A DNA stretch of 64,000 bases from Paraflavitalea soli (GTDB lineage Bacteria; Bacteroidota; Bacteroidia; Chitinophagales; Chitinophagaceae), in the NCBI RefSeq assembly GCF_003555545.1, contig NZ_CP032157.1, positions 7,258,546-7,322,545 of the forward strand, given 5' to 3'. Below are positions 48,239-56,644 of the stretch, one piece after another (position 1 is the first letter of the stretch; each line of letters begins with the position of its first letter). Both the position numbers and the translations under genes were made by a program. A model generated the notes under the pieces. It was not told where the DNA came from. It saw only the letters and a list, made by a program, of their open reading frames with translations, and made no database searches.

Positions 48239-50158
48239 TTACCGCTTCCACCTAAGCTGTACCCCGCCCATGAACCAACTGCCCGGCATGGGCGTGCCCA
48301 ATAGGTCGCTGTACTGCCGGTCAAACATGTTGTCTACCTGCGCATAGACCGCCAGCATGTTGTGGAAGAAACCATATTGCACTTTTGCATTCATAAGGAA
48401 ATAATCCCGCGAAAGCGCCGCATTGATGGCGGCTGCCTGTTGTTCCTGCCGTTGTTTGTACAGCCCCGTCACACTCACCAGCAGGTCGCCGTATTCGTAG
48501 ATCAGCGAGAAGTTGGTGAGGAACTTAGCATGCGAAGAGATATAAAAAGAAGGCGTGCTATCACTGCTGCTGCTCGACAGCCATACAAGTCCTGCTCCGG
48601 CCGTCAGTTTGTGCCCCTGGCCAAAGTCGTGAATATACTGTGCATCTGTTTCAAAACCCGTGGTATTTACCTCCGCAACGTTTTTGGCGAGGGCATAGGT
48701 GCCGGTGGGAGACAGGTTGGTTTTGCGTGGCATATCCGCATAGGCCGTCGTGCTATAATCGATCAGCCGCTGGTGAAAACGCTGGAAGAAGGTGGCCGAT
48801 ACTTTTAGTTTTTCTTTCCGGAACCAGTCGCCCCCTACTTCATAACTCAGCGATCGCTCAGCCCGCAGGTCAGGATTGCCTACCCGGCCACTCGTTACCA
48901 ACGCTTTGTTGTAATTGTTGTAGCGCTCCGTGAAATCCGCATCCCGGATCGTTTTGCCCACACTGCCCCGCAATTGCCAGTCGCCCGCCTGCTGCGAGAG
49001 GTCAAGCTGTGGCACCAACTCGGCAGTAATGTTCTCAAAGTATACCCACTGCAGCGAAGGCCGCATCGTAAATCCTTCCCAAAGCTTTTGCGTTAAAGAA
49101 ACGAAAGGTGATACCTGGTAAAGGTTATGATGGCCACGATCGTTGGACGCGATCTTCTTTTCCAGGAAATTAACACCACCCGCCAGGTTGCTGTGTTTGC
49201 TGAAACGGTATCCATACAACAATCTCCACTGGAACAACTTGGATACACTGCTGTTGGCTGCCGATAATTTGTTGAAAGCATATCCGTCCGTTACCGATTT
49301 GAAAGCCCCATCCACCGAAAAGCTGGCCCTGTTCTTTTCATAACCAATATGCACCTGGTGCCAGCGTGAGGTTACTTTTTCACCCGCCGTATCCGACAGG
49401 AAAGTGGTATAATAATTCTGCGCCGCAAAGTCCCGCGTATCATAGGCAAACCGGTAAGCGATACGCCATGATGGGCTGAGCCAGTAGTTGGCCGATACAG
49501 AAGCTGTGGTATTGTTGAAATAACCCGTAGTGCCCCGTTGTTGCACCCCATCCGCCTGGTTCCTGAGCACGCCACCTGCCAGGTGCAGCCTGTTGTTGCT
49601 GTACACCACCCCGGCATCTGCGCCCCACAAGCCATATTGCCCCGCCTTGGCGCCGGCTGTTACCTTCGTGCTCTTTTGCCCCATCCGCGCTGCAAAGGTT
49701 TTGGTGACAATATAGACCACTCCGCCCACCGCATCCGCTCCATAGATCGCCGAAGAAGCCCCTTTCAATACTTCAATGCGTTCGATCTCTGCAGGAGCGA
49801 TGGGTATATAACTATTGAAGTGCCCCGTATTGGGATCGTTGAGCCGCATGCCATCGAGGATCACGAGCACCTGTTGGAAGGTGCCGCCACGCAACACAAT
49901 GTCACTTTGTGAGCCCATGGGGCCGCGGGCCTGTATCTCTACGCCGGGTACATACCGCAGCAGGTCGTCGAGCGAATGTACCGGCAGCTTATTAAATCGA
50001 TCGCCGGGGATGATCGTGATGTTGCGGCCCGTTTCCGAAGCGCGTTGCTGACTTAAGGAAGCCGACACGGTTACGGGGTTGAGCGTGCTATCCTGGGCCT
50101 GTGCCATCAGGCCACCCAGGCTCCAGCTTATGATTAACAGGAGGGTCTTTTTTTGCAT
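48239..50158 (-). CDS. TonB-dependent receptor, BtuB-like
   Basis: 639 residues from the ATG at 50158; the frame extends to 50227, but those residues are not signal-like and a -7 box lies at 50172-50165. A signal peptide (MQKKTLLLIISWSLGGLMAQAQ) precedes the TonB box region LNPVTVSAS, the plug (about 45-150: LDDLLRYVPGVEIQARGPMGSQSDIVLRGG, VLVILDGMRLNDPNTGHFNSYIP, IERIEVLKGASSAIYGADAVGGVVYIVTK) and a 22-strand barrel ending in WKR. The plug closely follows the vitamin B12 receptor BtuB, but no cobalamin riboswitch or B12 genes are nearby, so the ligand is open. It is divergent from the outer-membrane gene at 50732. Confidence 0.9.
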   Translation of the reverse strand: MQKKTLLLIISWSLGGLMAQAQDSTLNPVTVSASLSQQRASETGRNITIIPGDRFNKLPVHSLDDLLRYVPGVEIQARGPMGSQSDIVLRGGTFQQVLVILDGMRLNDPNTGHFNSYIPIAPAEIERIEVLKGASSAIYGADAVGGVVYIVTKTFAARMGQKSTKVTAGAKAGQYGLWGADAGVVYSNNRLHLAGGVLRNQADGVQQRGTTGYFNNTTASVSANYWLSPSWRIAYRFAYDTRDFAAQNYYTTFLSDTAGEKVTSRWHQVHIGYEKNRASFSVDGAFKSVTDGYAFNKLSAANSSVSKLFQWRLLYGYRFSKHSNLAGGVNFLEKKIASNDRGHHNLYQVSPFVSLTQKLWEGFTMRPSLQWVYFENITAELVPQLDLSQQAGDWQLRGSVGKTIRDADFTERYNNYNKALVTSGRVGNPDLRAERSLSYEVGGDWFRKEKLKVSATFFQRFHQRLIDYSTTAYADMPRKTNLSPTGTYALAKNVAEVNTTGFETDAQYIHDFGQGHKLTAGAGLVWLSSSSSDSTPSFYISSHAKFLTNFSLIYEYGDLLVSVTGLYKQRQEQQAAAINAALSRDYFLMNAKVQYGFFHNMLAVYAQVDNMFDRQYSDLLGTPMPGSWFMGGVQLRWKR

Positions 50159-50164
50159 AACGCG

Positions 50165-50201
50165 CAAAAGTAGGAACTTTAAACCAGCTACATATGCTGG
50201 T
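50165..50201 (-). promoter_or_regulatory. -7 box and inverted repeat of the BtuB-like gene
   Basis: TACTTTTG (50172-50165) is an exact TAnnTTTG, seven bases before the start codon, implying an almost leaderless mRNA. ACCAGC...GCTGGT (50183-50201) is an inverted repeat between the -7 and the expected -33, a likely operator. No TTTG is found 20 bp upstream. Confidence 0.45.
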
Positions 50202-50289
50202 ATTGCCGGAGGCAATTTGCCTTTCACGCGCTTCAGCGCCTAAGCTATATATCCGCCGGAAGATGGAGTGTGTTGGACTACTGATTCAC

Positions 50290-50465
50290 TGATGTTTCCC
50301 TGATCATTCCCTGGTGTTTCCCTGGTCATTCCCTGATCAATCCCTGATCAAGTCGTGGTCAACCTGTGGTCAACTCCTGCCTTATTCCTGCCTAAGCCCC
50401 GGGTAAGTCCTGCCCAAACGGTGATCAACGCCGCATCAGGACCTGATCAGGCCCTGGTCCCTTCC
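50290..50465. repeat. 11 bp degenerate tandem array, 16 units in exact register
   Basis: The 176 bp divide without any insertion or deletion into sixteen 11-mers, beginning TGATGTTTCCC, TGATCATTCCC, TGGTGTTTCCC, TGGTCATTCCC, TGATCAATCCC and ending TGATCAACGCC, GCATCAGGACC, TGATCAGGCCC, TGGTCCCTTCC. The rough consensus is TGRTCAnnYCC. It lies between the divergent BtuB-like and outer-membrane barrel genes (starts 50158 and 50732). It is not coding: no matching start codon and no frame with a plausible protein. Confidence 0.85.
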
Positions 50466-50731
50466 AATTATCCCCGTATGCCAACTGTTATATACCCTGT
50501 TTTTGCCCGCTTCATAACGTCGCCAAACAGCCGGTAAGTCAAATTATACCGGACACGACCGGACATTTTGGACACCTTACGCCACTATGCGACAGCGCCA
50601 CTTGGAAACCACCTTTCCGCCATTGTATCATTGTATCGATGGCCAGGCATGACAGCAAATTCTCATACTGGCCTTGCACTTTAGATTTTCTTTCAAATTG
50701 GAATTTAATATGCACCCATAATTGACCATCC

Positions 50732-53143
50732 ATGCAGCAAAAGTTTTTTCTATATATTTCTTTACTATTGATCACCACCTTGGTACAGGCGCAATCCGTT
50801 AAAGTAACCTTGTCCGGATCAGTGAAAGATGCAAACAGTAAAGCCGCTTTGGCTTTTGTCAATATCACCCTCAAAGCAGCGAAGGACAGCGCTTTTGTGG
50901 CAGGTACCATTTCCCGTGAGGACGGCCGGTTTCAGTTGCCCGATATCGCCAGCGGCAATTACCAGTTGCTTATTTCTTATGTAGGGTATACCTCCAAAGC
51001 GCAGCCCGTATTGATCGGGCAGTTAACCAACTTCCTCGACCTGGGTGTCATAGAGCTGAAACCAGAAGCCAGATCAATGGATGAAGTGACCGTAACCGCT
51101 GCCCAGAACGCCGTCTCCGCCAAAATGGATAAAAAGACCTTCAACCTGGCCGACAACATCAGTCAGTCAGGCGGCTCAGCCCTGGAAGCCATGAAAAACC
51201 TGCCCGGCATCACCACCAGTCAGGATGGCAAAGTACAATTGCGGGGCAGCGACAAAGTGATGATCTTAATAGATGGTAAGCAGACCGCCTTGACCGGCTT
51301 TGGCGGCCAGACGGGTCTCGACAATATACCTGCTTCGGCCATTGAAAAAATAGAGATCATCAACAACCCTTCTTCGAAATATGATGCGAATGGTAATGCA
51401 GGCATCATCAATATCATTTACAAAAAAGAAAAGAAAGAAGGTTTCAATGGCAAAGTGGGTCTTACCGGGGGATTAGGAGCACTCTGGATCAAAAAAGAAA
51501 ACTACCCCACCATTCGCCCCCAATACCAGGCAACCCCCAAGATCAACCCTTCCCTCTCCCTCAACTACCGGAAAAATAAAGTGAACCTCTTCTTCCAGGG
51601 AGATGACCTGTACACAAAGACCCTGAACAAAAATGAGTTCGTGGACAGGTTCTATGACGATGGCTCAGTAGTGAAGCAACAAACAAAAAGAAACAGGACC
51701 ACCAATTTCCTGACCCTGAGAACAGGCGTGGATTGGTTTGTAAACAGCAACAATACCATCACCGTTGCCGGCCTGTACGGCACCGAAAAGATACTGGACC
51801 GGGGCGATGAACCTTTCTTCAATAAGGACCTGGTAAAAAGAGAACGCCTCTGGCAGTTCCTGGAAGATGAATTGAAAACAACCGCCACCGCCACGGCAAG
51901 CTGGCAGCACAAATTCAAACAGCCCGGCAGGCTCCTCAATGTAGGGCTCAACTATACCTTCCACCGGGAGGATGAAAAATACAATTTCACCAATATCCAG
52001 CCCAATTATACCGGCCTCGATTCTTTCAAGCTACTGTCGGATGAGCATGTGGCCGACGTTAATGTGGATTATGTGCAACCGCTCAAGCATGGCCGTTTTG
52101 AAACCGGCCTCAAGTTCAGGAGAAGGTGGATACCCGTCAATATGCAGTTTAAGCCGGGTGTGCACTCCGCTATAGATTCTACTGCAGGCGGTCAGGCCGA
52201 TTATGCCGAAACCATACCGGCTGTCTATGGCAACTATATCTATGAAAGCAGCCGCTTTGAAATAGAAGCTGGTCTACGCGTAGAATATGTGCACCTCAAC
52301 TATGAGGTAAACCCCAACCACCCCGTCTACAAAAGCGACGGATACAATTATATGCAGCCCTTCCCCAACCTGCGCCTGGCCTACAAGATCGATGATAACA
52401 ATAAGCTGTCCCTGTTCTTCAACCGCCGGGTAGACAGGCCCAATGAAGTGGATATCCGCATCTTTCCCAAGTACGATGATGCCGAGATCATTAAAGTGGG
52501 CAACCCCGCCCTTCGTCCACAGTTTACCAACACCGTGGAGCTGGGTTACAAAACCAATTGGCACAATGGTTACCTGTTCTCATCCGTTTACCACAAACGG
52601 ATGGAAGCTACCATCATCCGTATTGGTAGTATTGTACCAGGCAGTACCATCATCTATAATATTTTCCAGAATGCAGGCAAGAGCTATAATACAGGTGTAG
52701 AACTGATGCTTTCCCAAAATGCTGCCAAATGGGCCACTTTCAGCCTCAACCTGAATGGCTATGAGAATGTGATCGATGCCTTTACTGTAGTGAATAAATA
52801 CCCCGTAGAGAATATGTATACAGCAGGCAGGGAAAACATTTTTTCCGGCAACGCTAAGTTCAACGCCTTGTTCCACCTGCCCAATAAAGTAGAAGCCCAG
52901 TTGGCCGTCGTATACCAGGCGCCCGACCTCGTGCCCCAGGGTAAGACCTTCTCCCGCTTTTCTATGGATGCGGGCGTTAAGAAAGCCATCCAACAGGGCC
53001 GGGGAGAAGTGTTTGTCAACGCGACCGATATCGCCAATACCTTACGGGTAAAGCGGGAGGTCAGGGGCAATGGCTTCCGGTATGTAAGCACCGATTATTA
53101 TGAAACCCAGGTGATCCGGCTGGGCTACAGCTATAAGTTCTAG
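50732..53143 (+). CDS. Outer-membrane beta-barrel protein with carboxypeptidase-like domain
   Basis: 803 residues. A signal peptide (1-20, ending VQAQ) is followed by a CarboxypepD_reg-like beta domain (about 24-110: LSGSVKDANSKAALAFVNITL, DGRFQLPDIASGNYQLLISYVGY), a TonB-plug-like domain (about 115-225: GSALEAMKNLPGITTSQDGKVQLRGSDKVMILIDGKQTAL, IEKIEIINNPSSKYDANGNAGIINI) and an OMP_b-brl_3 barrel ending LGYSYKF, with a terminal aromatic as expected. It is the TonB-receptor-like family common in Bacteroidota, usually without a SusD partner; ligand unknown. It is divergent from the BtuB-like receptor, with the 11 bp array between. Confidence 0.9.
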   Translation: MQQKFFLYISLLLITTLVQAQSVKVTLSGSVKDANSKAALAFVNITLKAAKDSAFVAGTISREDGRFQLPDIASGNYQLLISYVGYTSKAQPVLIGQLTNFLDLGVIELKPEARSMDEVTVTAAQNAVSAKMDKKTFNLADNISQSGGSALEAMKNLPGITTSQDGKVQLRGSDKVMILIDGKQTALTGFGGQTGLDNIPASAIEKIEIINNPSSKYDANGNAGIINIIYKKEKKEGFNGKVGLTGGLGALWIKKENYPTIRPQYQATPKINPSLSLNYRKNKVNLFFQGDDLYTKTLNKNEFVDRFYDDGSVVKQQTKRNRTTNFLTLRTGVDWFVNSNNTITVAGLYGTEKILDRGDEPFFNKDLVKRERLWQFLEDELKTTATATASWQHKFKQPGRLLNVGLNYTFHREDEKYNFTNIQPNYTGLDSFKLLSDEHVADVNVDYVQPLKHGRFETGLKFRRRWIPVNMQFKPGVHSAIDSTAGGQADYAETIPAVYGNYIYESSRFEIEAGLRVEYVHLNYEVNPNHPVYKSDGYNYMQPFPNLRLAYKIDDNNKLSLFFNRRVDRPNEVDIRIFPKYDDAEIIKVGNPALRPQFTNTVELGYKTNWHNGYLFSSVYHKRMEATIIRIGSIVPGSTIIYNIFQNAGKSYNTGVELMLSQNAAKWATFSLNLNGYENVIDAFTVVNKYPVENMYTAGRENIFSGNAKFNALFHLPNKVEAQLAVVYQAPDLVPQGKTFSRFSMDAGVKKAIQQGRGEVFVNATDIANTLRVKREVRGNGFRYVSTDYYETQVIRLGYSYKF

Positions 53144-53284
53144 CTTTTTAGATCATGAATACCTTTATTAGAACGGAATGACCAATCTTCGATTTTTTGC
53201 GGAATAAATTACGCAATTTCCCCTCCTGGCAGCCCCAGCTTGGCTAATTGGTTGGTTAGGCATTTTATTTTTAGGTATAAGCGT

Positions 53285-53446
53285 ATGGATACGCTCAATA
53301 CAATACCTTCTTCATTACTCTACCGGTGCTTTTGTGCCTGTGCAGGTTTTATACTGGTATCGAGCGATTATACCATTAACCTCATTGGCCTGTATCCCAT
53401 GATAGACAGTGCCATTGGTTATTTCAAAAGCCTCTTCAGGGGGTAA
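53285..53446 (+). CDS. Possible 53-residue hypothetical protein
   Basis: ATG at 53285, 53 residues with a mildly hydrophobic middle (CFCACAGFILVSSDYTINLIGLYPMIDSAIGYF). It is not recognised. It sits in the 336 bp between the barrel gene and the next small gene; the rest of that gap shows nothing. It may be a chance frame. Confidence 0.25.
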   Translation: MDTLNTIPSSLLYRCFCACAGFILVSSDYTINLIGLYPMIDSAIGYFKSLFRG

Positions 53447-53479
53447 TTAGACTCGCTGGAAGATATAAAATGGATATGT

Positions 53480-53722
53480 ATGAACGATGCCTCTTTTAAT
53501 ATAGCTTTCGAATACGACGGAATACAATATAACGGATGGGTAAGTCCTGCTGAAATACAAAATAAATCGGGAAAGCCATGTTCCTTCCACGTAGTACTCA
53601 ACGATACAATGTTCGGTAACCTCGCTTACCACGATGATCAATGGAGCGTAGATGAACAGCGCCCGGCCGCAATGGTGGAAATAATTGGTCGTATCATTCA
53701 ATCCAACCAGTCAAAAAGCTGA
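53480..53722 (+). CDS. Conserved small hypothetical protein
   Basis: 80 residues: FNIAFEYDGIQYNGWVSPAEIQNKSGKPCSFHVVLNDTMFGNLAYHDDQWSVDEQRP. It has a balanced composition with regular beta-strand pattern, no signal peptide and no cysteine motif. I recall similar small proteins (Y-G-W-V, SFHVVLND-FGNL, W-VDEQRP) in other Chitinophagaceae, which supports a real gene of unknown function. It is followed 19 bp later by the receiver protein, so the two may share an mRNA. Confidence 0.65.
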   Translation: MNDASFNIAFEYDGIQYNGWVSPAEIQNKSGKPCSFHVVLNDTMFGNLAYHDDQWSVDEQRPAAMVEIIGRIIQSNQSKS

Positions 53723-53741
53723 TTGACCATAAATTTTTTAA

Positions 53742-54179
53742 ATGAATACACTACAACACGTCATAATCGCCGATGATGATGCAGATGACCGTATGCTATT
53801 CCGGGATATTGTAAAAGACCTCGGACTTAAACTCTCCCTTCATACCGTCAATGATGGGGTAGAACTAATGGAGTACCTGCATTCCGCCACCCAAATGCCG
53901 GAAGCCTTATTCCTGGATATCAATATGCCCAAAAAAGACGGGTTAACTTGTCTTCGTGAGATCAAAGCCGATCCCGCTTTGTGTGCCCTGCCCGTCATCA
54001 TATTTTCCAACTCCGAAAATATGGTCCTTGTCGAAATGATGCTGAACGAAGGCGCTGCCTATTTCGTAAGGAAGCAGCCAGGCTACAATAAAATGCTCAA
54101 ACTCCTCAACAGGTTGTTTTCCCTGGATAAGCAATTGCTTGTCCAGCAAAAGGGCCTTCATGAGTTTGTGATCAACTAA
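53742..54179 (+). CDS. Single-domain response regulator (receiver only)
   Basis: 145 residues, one receiver domain and no output domain. Acidic residues D11-D13 (IIADDDADDR), phosphoacceptor D59 (ALFLDINMPKKDG), S89 (VIIFSNS) and K111 at the end of AYFVRKQP are all present, so it should accept phosphate. It belongs to the CheY/Rcp1-like group common in Bacteroidota (TLxHVIIADDDxDD opening), which relay signals in phosphorelays. No kinase is adjacent. Confidence 0.92.
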   Translation: MNTLQHVIIADDDADDRMLFRDIVKDLGLKLSLHTVNDGVELMEYLHSATQMPEALFLDINMPKKDGLTCLREIKADPALCALPVIIFSNSENMVLVEMMLNEGAAYFVRKQPGYNKMLKLLNRLFSLDKQLLVQQKGLHEFVIN

Positions 54180-54263
54180 CTGCAGAATGGTGTTGGGGTA
54201 AGCAATCCCCATGATATTACCGGTATAAGGATTGCAGGACGTTTATGTATAAAACCATATGTT

Positions 54264-54446
54264 ATGTCAGACAATAAGCAAAACATCGGTAAACAAGACG
54301 ATATCCGCGTAGATGCCAACGATCCTTCAGAAGTAGAATACCTGCACCGGCAATTTCCGGACAAAACCCATGAAGAAATTAAGAAAGCCATTCAGGCGGC
54401 AGGACCTATGCGGGCCAATATTGTTGCTTACTTACAACGGAAATAA
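54264..54446 (+). CDS. DUF3606 domain-containing protein
   Basis: 60 residues covering the whole DUF3606 family length: DIRVDANDPSEVEYLHRQFPDKTHEEIKKAIQAAGPMRANIVAYLQRK. The domain is a small helical unit of unknown role, frequent in stress-linked gene groups of Bacteroidota and proteobacteria. It is soluble. The next gene starts 13 bp later, so this is the first of three very small genes in one direction. Confidence 0.85.
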   Translation: MSDNKQNIGKQDDIRVDANDPSEVEYLHRQFPDKTHEEIKKAIQAAGPMRANIVAYLQRK

Positions 54447-54459
54447 GTGATCCGATAAT

Positions 54460-54657
54460 ATGCCATCTACAGTGATCGCTCATATCGAATATGATCCTGT
54501 ACAGGAATTGCTGAAAATAGCCTTCAGGTCAGGCAGCATTTACGAATACCAACAAGTGCCGGAAACCGTGTATGCAGCAATGAAGCAGTACAGGGAGAAA
54601 GGCGTCTACCTCAATAAGTTTATCAAAGGAAAGTATACTTTCAAAAAACTGGCCTGA
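54460..54657 (+). CDS. KTSC domain-containing protein
   Basis: 65 residues: VIAHIEYDPVQELLKIAFRSGSIYEYQQVPETVYAAMKQYREKGVYLNKFIKGKYTFKKL follows the KTSC domain pattern (IxYD-x-L-V-F-SG-YEY-VP-Y, then GxYxNKxIKGKY). KTSC domains occur alone or fused to nucleases and helicases, and their function is not established. It is cytoplasmic, 13 bp after the DUF3606 gene. Confidence 0.85.
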   Translation: MPSTVIAHIEYDPVQELLKIAFRSGSIYEYQQVPETVYAAMKQYREKGVYLNKFIKGKYTFKKLA

Positions 54658-54673
54658 CACGCAAAGCATAGTG

Positions 54674-54934
54674 ATGGATACAATGCAGCTTATAGGCATA
54701 GGAGCCAGTATAGGTACCGGTATATCTTTATTCCCGCAGCTTATAAAGGTTGCCCGGGAAAAGAAAGCCGAAAGTGTTTCACTGCCTATGCTGAGTGTGC
54801 TTTTTGCCGGATTGGTATTGTGGGTCATTTACGGCATCATGAAGGAAGACTGGATCATCATTATTTCCAATGCAGTATCGATGATCCTCAACGCCTGCAC
54901 AGCAGTCCTCAGCATAAAGTATAAGCAAAAGTAG
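54674..54934 (+). CDS. SemiSWEET family sugar transporter
   Basis: 86 residues from the ATG at 54674 (a GTG lies one codon earlier). Three membrane helices: about 5-25, 37-57 and 63-83. The PQ-loop motif is in SLFPQLIKVAREKKAESVSLPML, the conserved first-helix signature of SemiSWEETs, which dimerise to form a facilitative sugar pore in the cytoplasmic membrane. It is 16 bp after the KTSC gene, probably one transcription unit with it. Confidence 0.9.
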   Translation: MDTMQLIGIGASIGTGISLFPQLIKVAREKKAESVSLPMLSVLFAGLVLWVIYGIMKEDWIIIISNAVSMILNACTAVLSIKYKQK

Positions 54935-55213
54935 AACGATCTTTAAAATATACACAACAGTCCAGTTCTATTGTGTGTTGAGCCCATTCTTCCATGGAAC
55001 GAACTTCCTGCAGCGCTTTTATGATAAAGTCAAAAAAGACCTAAAATAATCCCTCGTAAAGTTTGCAGTTCGGGAAATAGTTTATAATCTTGCTCTTTCA
55101 TTCCCACCATAATCATTAGTTTCTTTTAGCATCATTTTCCAACCAAATCGGGTATTGCCTTAGCGGCAATGGTCAGGACTTTCTTGTATTTACATTTCAC
55201 ATAACACCAGCTT

Positions 55214-56638
55214 ATGAGAGCATTATTTGTATGCCTGCTTATTATGAGTATGCATAGCGGAAGGCTTATGGCCCAATCCGACATAACCACTGGCATGCTA
55301 CCCGTGAACCCCACGCGTATGATGAGCGGGTTGTATGAAAGAACCGCCCGGGCAGACCGCCAGTTGCGCGACAAAAGTTTGCAATACCTCCAACGCTTAA
55401 AAACTAAGGAACAACGGCTTTATAAACGACTCTACAAAAAAGATACAGCCGCAGCGAGGCAACTATTCTCCGATATTGAAGAACGATACTACCTGTATGG
55501 TCAACAATTGACGACCGATGCACCGCCTATCCATGCCCTGCGACAACAATATGTTCCCAACCTGGATTCAGTAAATGTGGCGCTCCGTTTTTTGCAGGAC
55601 CATCTGTTGTCAGGCAACACTGCCCTGGCAGGCCAATTACAAGCTGGTATGGCAGGGTTTCAGCAACAGGTCAGTCAAACCTCCGCGCTACAAGCGCTGC
55701 TTGCAGGGAGAAGTGAACTACTACAAACGCAATTACGATCTTTTGGCCTGTTGAAAGAGCTCCGGAAATTCCGCCAGGAACTTACTTATTACAAGATCAC
55801 GGTAGCCCGGTACCGCAGCTATCTGAACCAGCCGGATAAACTGGTCAGCAAACTATTGAGTGCTCTTTCGGCCCAACCCATTTTTAAGCAATTCTTTCAA
55901 AGGTATTCTGCGCTGGCCGCCCTGTTGCCTCCTTCACCAGATGCCAACCCGCTGTTGAATCCCGGTGGCGGATTGCAGGTGCGCAGCCTGGTGATGAACA
56001 GCCTACAGCAAACTGTGGGTAGCGGCCCTAATGTGAATGAGCTTTTTCAACAACAGATGGGTTCGGCCTATAGTCAGTTGCAAACGATAAAGGATAAGCT
56101 GGCGGCATTTAAAAAAGACAAGACATTGAATGATCTGGATGAACATGTGCCCAACCGCCAAAAGACCAGGAGCGTTTTGCAGCGGCTGGAACTGGGCACC
56201 AACTTTCAAAGTACGCGGGCCAATGCCTGGTTTCCTACGACTACGGATATTGGTTTGTCGGTTGGCTACCGGCTCAACGATAAAAGCCTTGTTGGGTTGG
56301 GCGGCAGCTATAAAGCCGGTTGGGGAAAAGACATACGGCATATTGCGCTCTCACACCAGGGATTTGGGTTGCGCAGTTTTTTAAGCTATAAGATAAAAGG
56401 CAGCTTCCATGCTACGGGAGGTCTTGAATACAACTATCAAAAGCCCTTCGGCAACTTCCGCGACCTGCCTGGTATGAACGACTGGCAAAAAAGCGGGCTG
56501 GTGGGCATCAGCAAGGTGATTGCGCTGCGGCACAAGCTGCTTACAAAGACACAGCTACAATTGCTGTATGATCTGCTGGCAAAGGACCGCGATGGGACGC
56601 AGCGGTTTATTTTTCGCATCGGCTACAATTTTAAATAA
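55214..56638 (+). CDS. Secreted/outer-membrane protein of the Rhs locus
   Basis: 474 residues with a signal peptide (1-20, ending LMAQ). Residues about 35-320 are helical and glutamine/lysine-rich, probably coiled coil (DRQLRDKSLQYLQRLKTKEQRLYKRLYKKD). Residues about 330-474 show alternating strands (IGLSVGYRLNDKSLVGLGGSYKAGWG, GLEYNYQKPFG) ending in RIGYNFK, a terminal phenylalanine-lysine like that of outer-membrane barrels. Family not recognised by name; I recall such proteins directly before Rhs genes in Bacteroidota. It lies 6 bp before the first YD-repeat gene, so it may export, anchor or display the Rhs proteins. Confidence 0.7.
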   Translation: MRALFVCLLIMSMHSGRLMAQSDITTGMLPVNPTRMMSGLYERTARADRQLRDKSLQYLQRLKTKEQRLYKRLYKKDTAAARQLFSDIEERYYLYGQQLTTDAPPIHALRQQYVPNLDSVNVALRFLQDHLLSGNTALAGQLQAGMAGFQQQVSQTSALQALLAGRSELLQTQLRSFGLLKELRKFRQELTYYKITVARYRSYLNQPDKLVSKLLSALSAQPIFKQFFQRYSALAALLPPSPDANPLLNPGGGLQVRSLVMNSLQQTVGSGPNVNELFQQQMGSAYSQLQTIKDKLAAFKKDKTLNDLDEHVPNRQKTRSVLQRLELGTNFQSTRANAWFPTTTDIGLSVGYRLNDKSLVGLGGSYKAGWGKDIRHIALSHQGFGLRSFLSYKIKGSFHATGGLEYNYQKPFGNFRDLPGMNDWQKSGLVGISKVIALRHKLLTKTQLQLLYDLLAKDRDGTQRFIFRIGYNFK

Positions 56639-56644
56639 TACCAT

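Noticed and set aside
50159-50290. Cobalamin riboswitch before the BtuB-like receptor
   Set aside because: No B12-box-like GCCACTG segment or expected helices; the -7 box leaves almost no leader in which a riboswitch could sit.
50290-50465. CRISPR array
   Set aside because: Units are 11 bp with no unique spacers and no cas genes nearby; it is a simple degenerate tandem array.
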